DNA of 64,000 nucleotides, from contig PYSS01000040.1 of assembly GCA_003049465.1 (NCBI GenBank), positions 124,001 to 188,000 of the forward strand, given 5' to 3'. The notes beneath the pieces are model-generated. The model saw nothing but the letters and a program-made list of their open reading frames with translations. It made no database searches and had not been told where the DNA came from. This DNA is from Magnaporthiopsis rhizophila. Its lineage: Eukaryota; Ascomycota; Sordariomycetes; Magnaporthales; Magnaporthaceae. Of the stretch, positions 54,996 through 64,000 are shown one piece after another. Numbering within the stretch: the first letter of the stretch is position 1; each line of letters starts with the position of its first letter. A program made the position numbers and the translations under genes.

Positions 54996-56423
54996 ATGTC
55001 GCAACCAATCCAGGCTAAGCTTGGCGGTTACTTCAATGGCCCGGGCGCGCCCAAATCTGCGCACCCCGCAAGCGGGGAGGAGCGTCCGCAGCTGAAGCCG
55101 CTCATCGCCGAGATACTGCACTCGCAAGACTGCATCCCGGGCTCCGTCTTCCTCGTCGAAAAGATCGACGCGGTGACCAAACCCATCGCCGCTGCTCCGC
55201 AACCGACCTCGGCCACGACGCCCAGACAACATGGCGCAATCCGGAAGCGGCAGCGCCGGCGCGGCTGGCATCTCCGCGCCGTCCGGCTCCTCCTCGCCGA
55301 CGGCGGCGGCGTGTGCATACAGGGCCTGATCCGGCCAGCGGCGCACGAGCTCGTCTACTTGGGGCTGATCTACGAGGGCTCGTTTGTGCGGCTGGACGAC
55401 TTTTGGCTGCGCGTCGTGCAGCCTGGCGTCTCCTCGGCCGAAACGCGGCCGACGGTGTTCCTCGTGATCGAGCACGTCACACCGTTGTCGAACCCTAGGC
55501 CCCGTGCTCCAGTCCAGCAGGTTGCGGGTCCTCCTGATGATAGGGTAGCCGCTCCGCAGCGCCGCGCTGTCGTCACCCCTCGGAAGCCTCCCGCCGCCGC
55601 GGCCGGCCAAAAGCAGGAGCGGAAGAAGCCGCTGCCGGTGGCCGGGTTTCTATCCGATGCGGGCACACGAGTTGCGCCGCCAGCGCCTCCCACCGCGCAA
55701 CACCCCGACATTGTCCGTCCGGCGGACGATGGGCCCCGGGAACATGTCACCAGCAATCAGGCCTACGAAAAAGCGGCATCGGGGGCGACGCCGGCCGGCG
55801 CCACCGCCGCGCAACGACGACAAGGTGCTGCCGCCGTGCCTCCGACCCGAGGCGGCACCCCGCCCGCGTGGGCCTGCCACGACCTGTCGCGGCCGCTTAA
55901 GCTCACGCCCCTGCGCGCGATCCCGCTGCTGCCCTTCAAGCAGAACTGGATGATCAACGTGCTAGCCGTGGTGGTGGAGCTGTCGGCGCCGGAGCCGTCG
56001 CTGCTCCCGCCGTCGTACATGCAGCGCACGGCGCGGCTGGCTGACCCGTCGACGGGCAAGCGCGTCCTGCTGACCGTGTTCCTGGACCCAGACGAGTTCG
56101 AGCCGTCCGCGCCCGTCCCGGGAGCCGTGGTGCTGCTGCTCGGCGTCAAGAACCACCAGTTCGACGGCGGCAGCCTCAAGAAGTACGCCAGCGACAAGCC
56201 CAGGGACGGCGGGCCGTGGTGGCTCGAGGCGCCGAGGCACCTGCCCTGGTGCGACGTCGCGGGGCTGGAGGCGTGGTGGGAGGCCAAGGTTGAGGAGGAG
56301 GAGCAGGAGCAGGAGCTGGAGCTGGAACTGCAGCAGCAGGGGCTGGAGCTGGAGCTGCAGCAAGAGCAGGAGCTGGAGCAGGAGCAGGAGTTGGAGCAGG
56401 AACAGGAGCAGCAGGATGGCTGA
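54996..56423 (+). CDS. Hypothetical protein with OB-fold-like segments and Glu/Gln/Leu repeat tail
   Basis: Predicted 475 aa in one exon, from the ATG giving MSQPIQAKLGGYF; the open frame upstream of it has no ATG. An N-terminal beta-rich block (residues about 35-170: GSVFLVEKIDAV, GLIRPAAHELVYLGLIYEG) precedes a Pro/Ala-rich linker. A second beta-rich block (about 310-420: INVLAVVVELSAPE, RTARLADPSTGKRVLLTVFL, GAVVLLLGVKNHQFDGGSL) has the strand pattern and ordering of an OB fold. A DNA- or nucleoprotein-related role is therefore possible. The last about 45 residues are an almost pure Glu/Gln/Leu repeat. I do not recognise a named family. Confidence 0.75.
   Translation: MSQPIQAKLGGYFNGPGAPKSAHPASGEERPQLKPLIAEILHSQDCIPGSVFLVEKIDAVTKPIAAAPQPTSATTPRQHGAIRKRQRRRGWHLRAVRLLLADGGGVCIQGLIRPAAHELVYLGLIYEGSFVRLDDFWLRVVQPGVSSAETRPTVFLVIEHVTPLSNPRPRAPVQQVAGPPDDRVAAPQRRAVVTPRKPPAAAAGQKQERKKPLPVAGFLSDAGTRVAPPAPPTAQHPDIVRPADDGPREHVTSNQAYEKAASGATPAGATAAQRRQGAAAVPPTRGGTPPAWACHDLSRPLKLTPLRAIPLLPFKQNWMINVLAVVVELSAPEPSLLPPSYMQRTARLADPSTGKRVLLTVFLDPDEFEPSAPVPGAVVLLLGVKNHQFDGGSLKKYASDKPRDGGPWWLEAPRHLPWCDVAGLEAWWEAKVEEEEQEQELELELQQQGLELELQQEQELEQEQELEQEQEQQDG
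56289..56415 (+). repeat. GAGCTG/GAGCAG low-complexity coding repeat
   Basis: Purine-rich trinucleotide and hexanucleotide units encode alternating Glu, Leu and Gln at the C-terminus of the 54996-56423 protein. It is likely unstable in length. Confidence 0.85.
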
Positions 56424-57100
56424 TAGTGATATTATTTACGGGATACTCCCTACATCTGCTTTCTCTCTAACAAGCCTTTTTTTTTTCTTTTCCTTGTGAT
56501 ACCAAGGCTGGTGTCATTGGAGCGAGAAGCAACTCTTGCTGCGTCATCCAAGAAACCCCAATCATACCCACAAACCCAACCCAGGGGTTTATGGTATCTA
56601 CCTACCTACCTTGCTCAATCTACGCAGCCCAAAATAAGGCTTTCCGCCCGAAGTGGAAGCCTCGTAACGTCGAAACGCTAGGCCTGATGGAATGTTAGTA
56701 TGAAACCTAATCGGCACTAAATAAAATGGATGTTATTGGCTCTCACGGCTCTGTCCCAAGAAGGCTGGCATGGCTGGCCCAGAAAGGTCACGTGCTTTCG
56801 AGTCAATTTGGTGTTGCCCCGCCAGCAGAGCGGACCTCCAATTCGGACCAATTCCAGCTCGGACGTCATTTCACTCCATTTCCTGATGTCCCATCTTTCG
56901 ATGGCCCTTTCATTTCCACACATCAAAGCAACGACCTGAGAAACAGGGACAAACCAAAGCAGACCATACCCACCCCTTTTCACCAAACACGAAGAACCCT
57001 CGGAGAGAATATCTCGGACATCTGTGCAGCAGCCTATACCTATCCCCCGCTGATATCGCCCCCACAGTCAACCCACAACACACCGCCCACCGGGAACAAG

Positions 57101-57866
57101 ATGCCCCCGTCACGCAAATCCACCGCCGCCCACGCCGCCGCCACCGGCCCGGGCAGGCAATCCAAGCTGTCCTTCGCCCACCGCGTCACCAAGCCGTCCG
57201 CCGCCCGGGCCGTCGGCAAGGGCCTGTCCACCAGCGCCGCCGCGGTAGTACCCAAGCAGGTGGTGCCCGTCCCGGAGAGGACAAAGACCCCTGAGGTGGT
57301 GGACCTTTCCGAGCAGCAAGAGGAAGCGGAGAAGGAACAGGAGGAGGAGGAGGAGGAGGAGGAGGAGGAGGAGGAGCAGTACACGATAGCGGCGCCGCCC
57401 CCGCCCCCCGTCGTCAAGTCGGCCGCGGAGCTCGAGGCCGAGCAGGTCAGCGACGCGCAGGTTGGGCGGTACTGGAGCTCGCTCGAGGCGCAGCGGCTGG
57501 CGCCCAGGGTGCACCAGGGGGACCTGCACGTTCACGAGAAGGTGCTGCGGTACTTTGATGTCAGCTCTCAATATGGGGTGAGTTCTTTTCTTCTCTTTTC
57601 TTGTCTTTTCTTTTGTCTTCTTTCCCGTCTCTTCCCAGTGTTCCCCCCGTGGGCTGGATTTGCCAAGCATTGGCTAACACCGTTCCCTCGTCCAGCCTTC
57701 CATCGGTATCTCACGCATGAGGCGATGGAACCGGGCCGAGAGGCTCGGGCTGAGGCCACCTATCGAGGTGCTCGCTGTTCTGCTGAAGGAGGAGAACGGT
57801 GCCGTCTCGAGGGCCCATATGGACGAGATCATGAACCCTAGTGCTACCGATCCTGATCTTGCTTAA
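57101..57866 (+). CDS. DNA polymerase delta small subunit POLD4/Cdm1
   Basis: Predicted 215 aa. Exons are 57101-57577 and 57696-57866 (sum 648 nt). The N-terminus is disordered, with RQSKLSFAHRV, which looks like a PCNA-binding PIP box (QxKLSF, lacking the second aromatic). A run of about 16 Glu follows. The conserved C-terminal domain is clear: LRYFDVSSQYGPSIGISRMR followed by RWNRAERLGLRPPIEVLAVLL. This is the signature of the fourth subunit, which stabilises polymerase delta on PCNA. The intron falls inside the signature and removal restores it exactly. The poly-Glu DNA (GAG repeat at about 57338-57375) may vary in length. Confidence 0.92.
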
Positions 57867-58192
57867 TGTCTTCCTTTGTCTATTCAGTGGCGGCTGCAGA
57901 GCCATTACGTTTTCCTGTATTGTCTATTCCTCTCCCCTTGTTTGTCTGGGACATGGGGCTCATAGCCCCATACCCACCCCTCTCTTGATTTTTGTTGCTC
58001 GTCTGATATGATGATGGCGTCGGTTGTTATTACGTGCGTCTCGAAGGGTGTGGGCGTTTACAATGAATTATTTGCAGCAATTCTTTCGGCTTTGTATCCT
58101 GTGCTTAGCCGAGGTCGAGCTATCGAAAAAGGGGCACAATTAAGTCTATCCAATCTGTCTTCCCAGCTCTGTGCAACGACCACTTGGCCTCC
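57867..58192. other. Short intergenic region between convergent POLD4 and QNG1
   Basis: 3' UTR sequence of both genes is expected; no gene is seen. Confidence 0.6.
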
Positions 58193-59648
58193 TCAGTACC
58201 AAATGCTTCTCGTCCTATGGTGTGGTATAACCTCGGTTCCCGCAGCCTCCTTTTCTTTCATCAGATCGTACAGAAAGAAGTCGATGAGGACCGCATTGAT
58301 CTTTGTGTCTGGATGATTCCGCCTGATCTCCCTCCTGATGAGCTCTACGCACCATATACTGCACGCTGCCGCGGCGTTAGTCCCGCGATGCTCCACTACA
58401 AAACACCTAGACCTAGGAAAAGAAGGAACCAAACTCACCTCGCAGCTGCAGCTCCCAGGTTCCCCCCGAATCCAGCACTTTCTTGGCTCGGATGGCGTTG
58501 TCCAGGGGCGGGCTGAAGCCCATGCAGCCCAGGGTACAGAGGACCTGCGGGATCCTGTAGTCGGCAAACGTTGTGAGTTTGTCGATGTCCCGGAAGGCGC
58601 CGTGGCCCTCGCCCTGGAAGCAGGCCCAGACGTCGGCCACGAGGATCTGGGCGCGCTTCAGGAACCGGACGGGCTTCCGGCGGCCCTCGAACCGGTGCTC
58701 GTCGCGGAGGCAGGGGAAGTCGCGCGCCAGGATGTTCACCAGCCCAGCTGCCGAGTTGCCGGCCGCGGTGATCACGTTTACGGGGCTACATGAGTACTTC
58801 TGTGGTCGTAGAGGAGGCGAAGGACCGCGGAGTAAGCAGATGTGATACTTTCTTTTTTGATCTCTCTTTTCGCAGTGTCCCACTCTTTGGTTGTTGTTTT
58901 CTTCATTTTTATAACAAACGTCTCATGCATAACAGGGAGTTAAGACATACTTCGTAGAGCACCTGGCCGGCCTCACGAAGGCAGGCGAGGCGCTCTTCTA
59001 ATAGGGGCATCTCCTCGTCCGTGGCGGAGCGGAAAACGTGTTTCATCAACTCCATGTTGCATTCGTCCTCGCTCTGCCAAAAGTCGGAGCTGGTGATTGG
59101 AATATCTTTTTTGGTTTGTTCATTGTCACGTTCAACACTACCACTCCTCATATCCATGGGCAGTGGCGGTGGGAGATGGTGTTGTGCTCCCAGCACTGAT
59201 GATAGCCAGAATAAGCAGAAAGACAAACACGCTTACCTTCTTCCAACGCCCTTTGTAGCGCCGCGACGAGGCTCCAGTAGCCGGTCCAGGTTTTGCCGCG
59301 ATACTCGACGGCGAAGCGTTCACCGTCGGGCAGCTCGGACCAGAAGCTAAAGTTGAGCAGGTCCATGGTGAAGATGAAGGCGACGGTGGCGTCGTCCTTG
59401 TCCTTTGGGTGAAGCTCGTGCTCGCTCCAGGTGGCGGTCGAGTACCCCCGGTGCTGCATGACCGAGTAGATGGCCTCGGCGGCGCTCTTGGTGCCTCGCA
59501 TGTCCAGCGCGACGTCGATCGAATTGTCGTACACGTATTCCGCGTCCCCTAGCACGCCCGTCTCGGGTTCGTCGCTCACGTTGAGGCGTCCCTGTATGTG
59601 CTGCCGCAGCAGCTCCAGGAGCTCGGGGTCGGCCTCATCGTCGGACAT
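58193..59648 (-). CDS. QNG1: Queuosine 5'-phosphate N-glycosylase/hydrolase (queuosine salvage, DUF2419)
   Basis: Predicted 376 aa. Exons are 59648-59237, 59105-58951, 58799-58439 and 58395-58193 (sum 1131 nt). Family motifs in order are LLNFSFWSE (about residue 90), GYWSLVAALQRALEE followed by IPITSSDFW, RAQILVADVWACFQGEG, FADYRIPQVLCTLGCMGFSP, and ACSIWCVELIRREI near the end. The enzyme releases queuine base from queuosine monophosphate, so that salvaged queuine can be inserted at tRNA position 34. Fungi cannot make queuine and rely on it from bacteria or diet. The ATG at 59648 (MSDDEADPELL) is preferred over upstream in-frame sequence. The intron positions restore conserved motifs. Confidence 0.9.
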
Positions 59649-60550
59649 CCTGCCCGCACTTTGCGGGGACGCTTGCTGCCGGTCAAAGTAGACTATTCTT
59701 ATCCAGTGGTTGTCTCGGTGTTTGAGAAGAGCGGCTGACTTGTATCGAGGCTTGACCACGAAGAAGTGTCCCTAGCGGGCAGATGGGGTATAGAGTATAC
59801 ACCAGCCTAATTAGGCGCCGAGGCGCTGCAACAGGCAAGGGCAGGGCATGCGGCATGCAGCCACTGCGGGCCGCCTGGAGGGGCAGTGGAACCTTGCACC
59901 AGCCTTAGCAACTGGCCGTCCCTTGTATAGGAGTTGCCAGAATTATAGCACGGATGTGTCGAGTTGGACGGTGCAACAACACACGACGCACTTGGCCACG
60001 CAGTCAGGTCGCCCAAGGCGAATCACCGACTCGAACTGTGCTGCCAAAAGTTGGACTAGAATTCGTCCTCTAAATTTCCGTCACCACGTCGGCGCATTCG
60101 GCTGCGCGACAACCCTAACCCCTTCGGCCAAGCACCCCTGCAGACGGCGCACCTATCAATTACGTCAGCCATTGATCCTGACAGCTCGAGGCAGCAGTGG
60201 AGCGTGGCACCGAGCCTCTGGAGGGAGCTTCCAGCGCTTTTTGACCCACCTAGGTGCGTCTCGCAGGCGGTTTGATCCAAGTCGCGAACAACGTGCGCCA
60301 ACCTTTGTCGCACCACACCTCCCACGTCTCGAGCCGATCCCATCCATCCTCCCTTGATCGGCTTCACGAGCAGAGATATCGCCATCCAGACCCCGAATCC
60401 AGAACACCAACGCCATATCGTTTACGCCTAGCAGACGCCTTGCCTCCCTCGTACTTCCATCTCTCATGGGACTTTCTGCACCTTGATAACGCGATTGCAG
60501 CCGCATCCGCCGCGTTGCGGCAGCCGCAAGACCGTATCATAACCTAAAAA
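59649..60550. other. Divergent promoter region of QNG1 and UBA2
   Basis: No coding frame with motifs. About 900 bp separates the start codons, which face away from each other. Confidence 0.55.
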
Positions 60551-62940
60551 ATGCCCACGTCCGACAGCACCGAGGGCCTCGCGCCCGCGCCTTCAAACGT
60601 TCTCACACCTGCGCCAGTATCCGCACCCGTCGCGCAACAACAAGCAGCGCCGCTCGCGCAGCAGCAAGTGTATCCCGCAACTTCTGCGCTACCGATGGCG
60701 CAATACACCGTCCAGTCTCGACACCCGCCCCCGACAGCAGCGCCCTCGGAGAAAGAGCGCGCGGAGGAGGAGGATGTTCTTCCTCGTGACGTGTTCAACT
60801 CCCAGTCACTGGGCTCGGCGTTCAAAGCCGTTAGAAAGGTGAGTCCTTAACTAGAATCCTTCTCTGGGGAGTTGTTGGCCGGACGCGCTTGCTGTCAGCT
60901 ATACGACATCTGCGCCATCAGTCAAACGCAGCCGCCTTTTTTTGGCAGAGACCCGGCTAACAGACTTTCAGGCGCGCGTTCTGATGGTCGGTGCAGGCGG
61001 AATCGGCTGCGAGCTGCTCAAGAACCTGGCCTTGACCAGTTTTGGAGAGATTCACGCAGTGGACCTCGACACGATCGACCTCAGTAACCTCAACCGCCAG
61101 TTCCTCTTCCGCCACGAGCACATCAAGCGGTCCAAGGCCGAAATCGCCAAGGAGGCGGCGCAAAAGTTCAACCGCAACGTGACGATTGTCCCACACTCGG
61201 ACGACATCAAGAAGCCTGAGTTCAACGTCGACTGGTTCCGTTCCTTCGAGGTCGTCTTCAATGCTCTCGACAACTTTGACGCGCGCAGGCACGTCAACAA
61301 GATGTGCCTGGCCGCCAGCGTGCCCCTCATCGACAGCGGCACGACGGGCTTCAACGGCCAGGTGCAGGTCATCAAGCAGGGCGTGACTGCCTGCTACGAC
61401 TGCGCACCCAAAGACCCGCCTAAGTCTTTCCCCGTGTGCACCATCCGGAGCACACCGAGCCAGCCCATACACTGCATCGTCTGGGGCAAGAGCTACCTTC
61501 TGAACGAGATCTTCGGCACCAGTGAGGATCAGTCAGTTATCGACCACAGCGCGGACCAAGATAACGCCAACGAGGTTGAGGAGCTGAAGCGTGAGGCCGA
61601 GGCGTTACGGAAGATCCGCGAGGCTGTTGGCAGCGAGCCGTTTGCGCAAATGCTCTTCGACAAAGTCTTCAAGACCGACGTCGAACGATTGAGGTCAATG
61701 GAGGACATGTGGAAGGGCAGAAAACCGCCTTCCCCGCTCGAATTTGCCGTCCTCAAGAAGAAGTCATCTGACACGCTTGGCAGGACAGAAGCCATTCTCA
61801 AAGATGGTCAGAAGACTTGGAACCTGGAGGAGAATTTCGCCGTCTTTGTCGACAGTCTCGGCAGGCTGAGCAAGCGCGTGGTGGACCAAAAGGCCGAGTC
61901 ACCTTTGGGACTCGGACCGTCGATCGAATTCGACAAGGATGACGAGGACACGCTCGACTTTGTGACGGCCAGCGCCAACATTCGGTCCGCAGTCTTTGGC
62001 ATTGAGCCCAAGTCGCGTTTCGACATCAAGCAGATGGCGGGCAACATCATCCCGGCGATTGCCACTACCAACGCCATCGTGGCCGGGCTCTGTGTTTTGG
62101 AGGCATTCAAGGTTCTACAGGGCGACTACGAGACGGCCAAGGAGGCGTTTTTGACGCCGTTCAACCCAGATCGCCGTATCGCGCCATCGCGATCACGACC
62201 CCCCAACCCGGACTGCCCCGTCTGCAGTGCCTTCTATACGAGTGTGTCTGCGGACCTGGAACGTGCGACGCTGGAGGACCTTGTCGAGGGCTTCATCAAG
62301 CCTGAGCTCGGCTTCGACGGCAGGGAATTCAGCGTCAACATCGAGCTTGGATGTCTGTACGAAGTCGACGACACTGAGAATCTCCCAAAGAAACTCTCTG
62401 AGTTCGGTGAGCGCCAAGATATCTCTCCGCGCAAGGCATGGTAGGAGATCAAATGCCAGCACTACTAACACATGGCGCGCAGAAATCAAAAGCGGCACCT
62501 TCATCACCATCATTGACGATGATGATGAGGAGCCGTTCGTTAATGTTGTCATCAACATCCAGGATGTGTCAGTATAAACTTTTTTTTTTATCCTGTGCCA
62601 TCCAGGCAGGGCCTTGTTCTAACCATTCTATATCTATCATTACAGCGCAACCGGAAACGGCGAAAAGCCCGTCCAGGGCCTCTGGCTCGATAAGAAACCG
62701 GAGATTCCCAGGAAGCCAAGGAAGGCACCTGAGCCCGAGACGAACGGAGTCACCATGTCCAACGGCGCGCCCAAACATGTTGCCGTTGAGACCTTGCCGC
62801 CTCCTCAAGGCACCAAGCGCCCTCACGAGGACGACGTTGATTCCCGAGAGCCGAAGAAGGTCAAGACCAGCGGGGACGAAATTGTCATCGACGACACCCC
62901 CGACAAAGCCACTGCAACCGGGATTATCGTACTTGACTAA
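60551..62940 (+). CDS. UBA2: SUMO-activating enzyme catalytic subunit UBA2
   Basis: Predicted 700 aa. Exons are 60551-60838, 60972-62406, 62483-62567 and 62646-62940 (sum 2103 nt). UBA2 with AOS1 adenylates SUMO and passes it via a thioester to UBC9. After a Pro/Gln/Ala-rich extension of about 80 residues, the adenylation domain shows the nucleotide loop VGAGGIGCELLKN (about 102), DLDTIDLSNLNRQFLFR and the ALDNFDARRHVN loop. The active-site cysteine is about Cys252 in PVCTIRSTPSQPIHC. Zinc-binding pairs are CYDC (about 237-240) and NPDCPVC. The ubiquitin-fold domain follows (EFSVNIELGCLYE). The C-terminal tail carries a basic nuclear-localisation-like stretch (REPKKVKT) and a hydrophobic acidic end (EIVIDDTPDK). 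Complete and apparently functional. Confidence 0.95.
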
Positions 62941-63033
62941 ATCCCACATTCGAGCTGCGAAAATGGGCTCTCTTTCGTCTGTCTGGCGTTCTTTTTTTCG
63001 TCTCTCTCTTCTTACACATTATCTGACTAAACT

Positions 63034-64000
63034 TCACACGGCGCTGTAGCCACCGTCGATGTTGAGCATGCAATTGCTCACGTACTCGTTGGTGGCGAGG
63101 AAGGCGGCAGCGTCTGCGATTTCCTCTGGCGTCCCCATGCGACGGAGTGGGATGGAGTTGACTTTTTCGCCGATTTCTAGTGATTTGTGAAGCATGTAAA
63201 TTAGTTTATGCCTATTTGTCCGGGCATGATGCTTGGCTTATCTGGGTGCTTCTTCTTATTCTTTTCTCTTCGCGTGTTGCTTTCGTTTCTTTTCCTTTCT
63301 TTTTCTTTCTTTCTTTCTATTTCAGCCCCCTAAGGGGGATAAACCATCATCATTGCCCGCAGGGTATTTAGATACAACGGCTGGCTGGCTAAGTATTGCG
63401 CTAGACTGGCCGAGAAGGCGACTCAAAAGAAGAGACGCTGAGGGGAAATAAAAACGGAAGAATCACGGACGATTCTGGACAAGCGCAAGGGAATCTCAGG
63501 AGGGAACTCGTTGGAGGTGGGTAGGGATCTACCTGCCTGGTGTCATTCCAGTGTCACTGACGAAGCCTGGTATGATTGCGTTGACACGGATGTTTGCACC
63601 GCCGAGTTCGGCAGCGAGGGATCGAGTGAGGCCTGTTGGTTGAGATGTCAGGAGAAGGCATTAGTTCTCCACTGGGCTATGCAAGAGTACACAAAAGAAA
63701 ATGTGGGTGGCAACATGGATCATCCTCATCACGCATTTCGCTGTCTTGCGGTCGATGGGGGGCAAAAAAAAAAAAAAAAAAAAACGGAGAAGAATAAAAG
63801 AAATTATCCACTGACCGAGAATGCCGGCTTTAGAAGCGGCGTAAGCCGAAGCTCCTCGGCCGCCCCGGACGCCAAGAAGGCTGGAGACGTTGATGATGCA
63901 GCCCTTCTTGTACTTGATCATGGCGATGGCGGCGGCCTTGCAGCCCAGGATGGTGCCTTTAAGGTTCGTGTCGATGATGGCATCTATCGTCTCCGGCTGC
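63034..64000 (-). CDS. Short-chain dehydrogenase/reductase (SDR), 5' end outside window
   Basis: The C-terminal about two thirds of a classical NAD(P)-dependent SDR, resembling FabG-type 3-oxoacyl reductases. Exons on the minus strand are 64000 (continuing) to 63816, 63632 to about 63537, and 63176 to 63034. Visible motifs are DTNLKGTILGCKAA, the catalytic serine region IINVSSLLG, the YAASK catalytic Tyr and Lys, RVNAIIPGFV, and the end RMGTPEEIADAAAFLATNEY followed by NIDGGYSAV. To keep frame, the last intron seems to need a GC donor (CAG/GCAGGT), or an unseen small exon. The Rossmann GxxxGxG part lies beyond the window edge. Substrate unknown. Confidence 0.85.
63764..63784. repeat. 21-nt A homopolymer in SDR intron
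   Basis: A pure A run within the penultimate SDR intron (read as T on the gene strand, it lies in the intron body). Similar runs occur at 1166-1190 (25 T), 4486-4502 (17 T) and 19240-19266 (27 T). Confidence 0.8.

Noticed and set aside
1..64000. CRISPR arrays, tRNA or rRNA genes
   Set aside because: No regularly spaced repeats, no cloverleaf with intact A and B boxes noticed, and no rRNA-like sequence recognised by eye; tRNAscan and Rfam searches would settle the RNA question.

Overview
The window is chromosomal DNA of a filamentous ascomycete. The evidence is small (about 50-170 nt) introns with GTRNGY donors and CTRAC-like branch points, GC-rich codons, Zn(II)2Cys6 and HET-domain genes, and a septin, SKI8 and UBA2 of Pezizomycotina type. 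A Sordariomycete is the best guess; no finer placement is possible from sequence alone. There is one assembly gap (7403-8293), edged by poly-G and poly-A.

Two gene classes alternate. Housekeeping or ordinary genes are: a Dal5-type MFS transporter (2366-4373), a Zn2Cys6 regulator (23299-26036), a large disordered protein (26916-30563), prefoldin subunit 4, a CENP-W-like histone-fold protein, a YAG7/RGG protein, SKI8 (31.1-37.9 kb), bL32m, septin CDC10, an OB-like hypothetical, POLD4, queuosine salvage QNG1, SUMO E1 subunit UBA2 and a partial SDR (51.6-64 kb).

Between them lie two islands of non-self recognition and regulated cell-death genes. Island 1 (4.6-22.6 kb) holds a decayed HET gene, an NLR (SesB-like alpha/beta hydrolase, NACHT, ankyrin), an intact HET gene, a frameshifted ankyrin gene diverging from it, and a second intact HET gene. 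Island 2 (38.5-50.7 kb) holds an ankyrin/C2H2 receptor-like gene with near-identical 99-bp repeats, transcribed divergently from a 964-aa protein with a DUF7580-like N-terminus and a subtilisin-like protease. About 1 kb downstream on the same strand is a 273-aa protein that reads as a fungal gasdermin (HET-Q1/RCD-1 type). A LINE remnant and a frameshifted multi-membrane-span gene follow.

The most exciting reading is the protease plus gasdermin pair. It matches the architecture of the Podospora het-Q1/het-Q2 system, in which a subtilase removes the inhibitory C-terminal tail of a gasdermin and kills the cell. Here the pair comes with a divergently transcribed ankyrin/C2H2 gene. Exon boundaries below were derived by hand from splice consensus and frame continuity; most coding sums are multiples of three.
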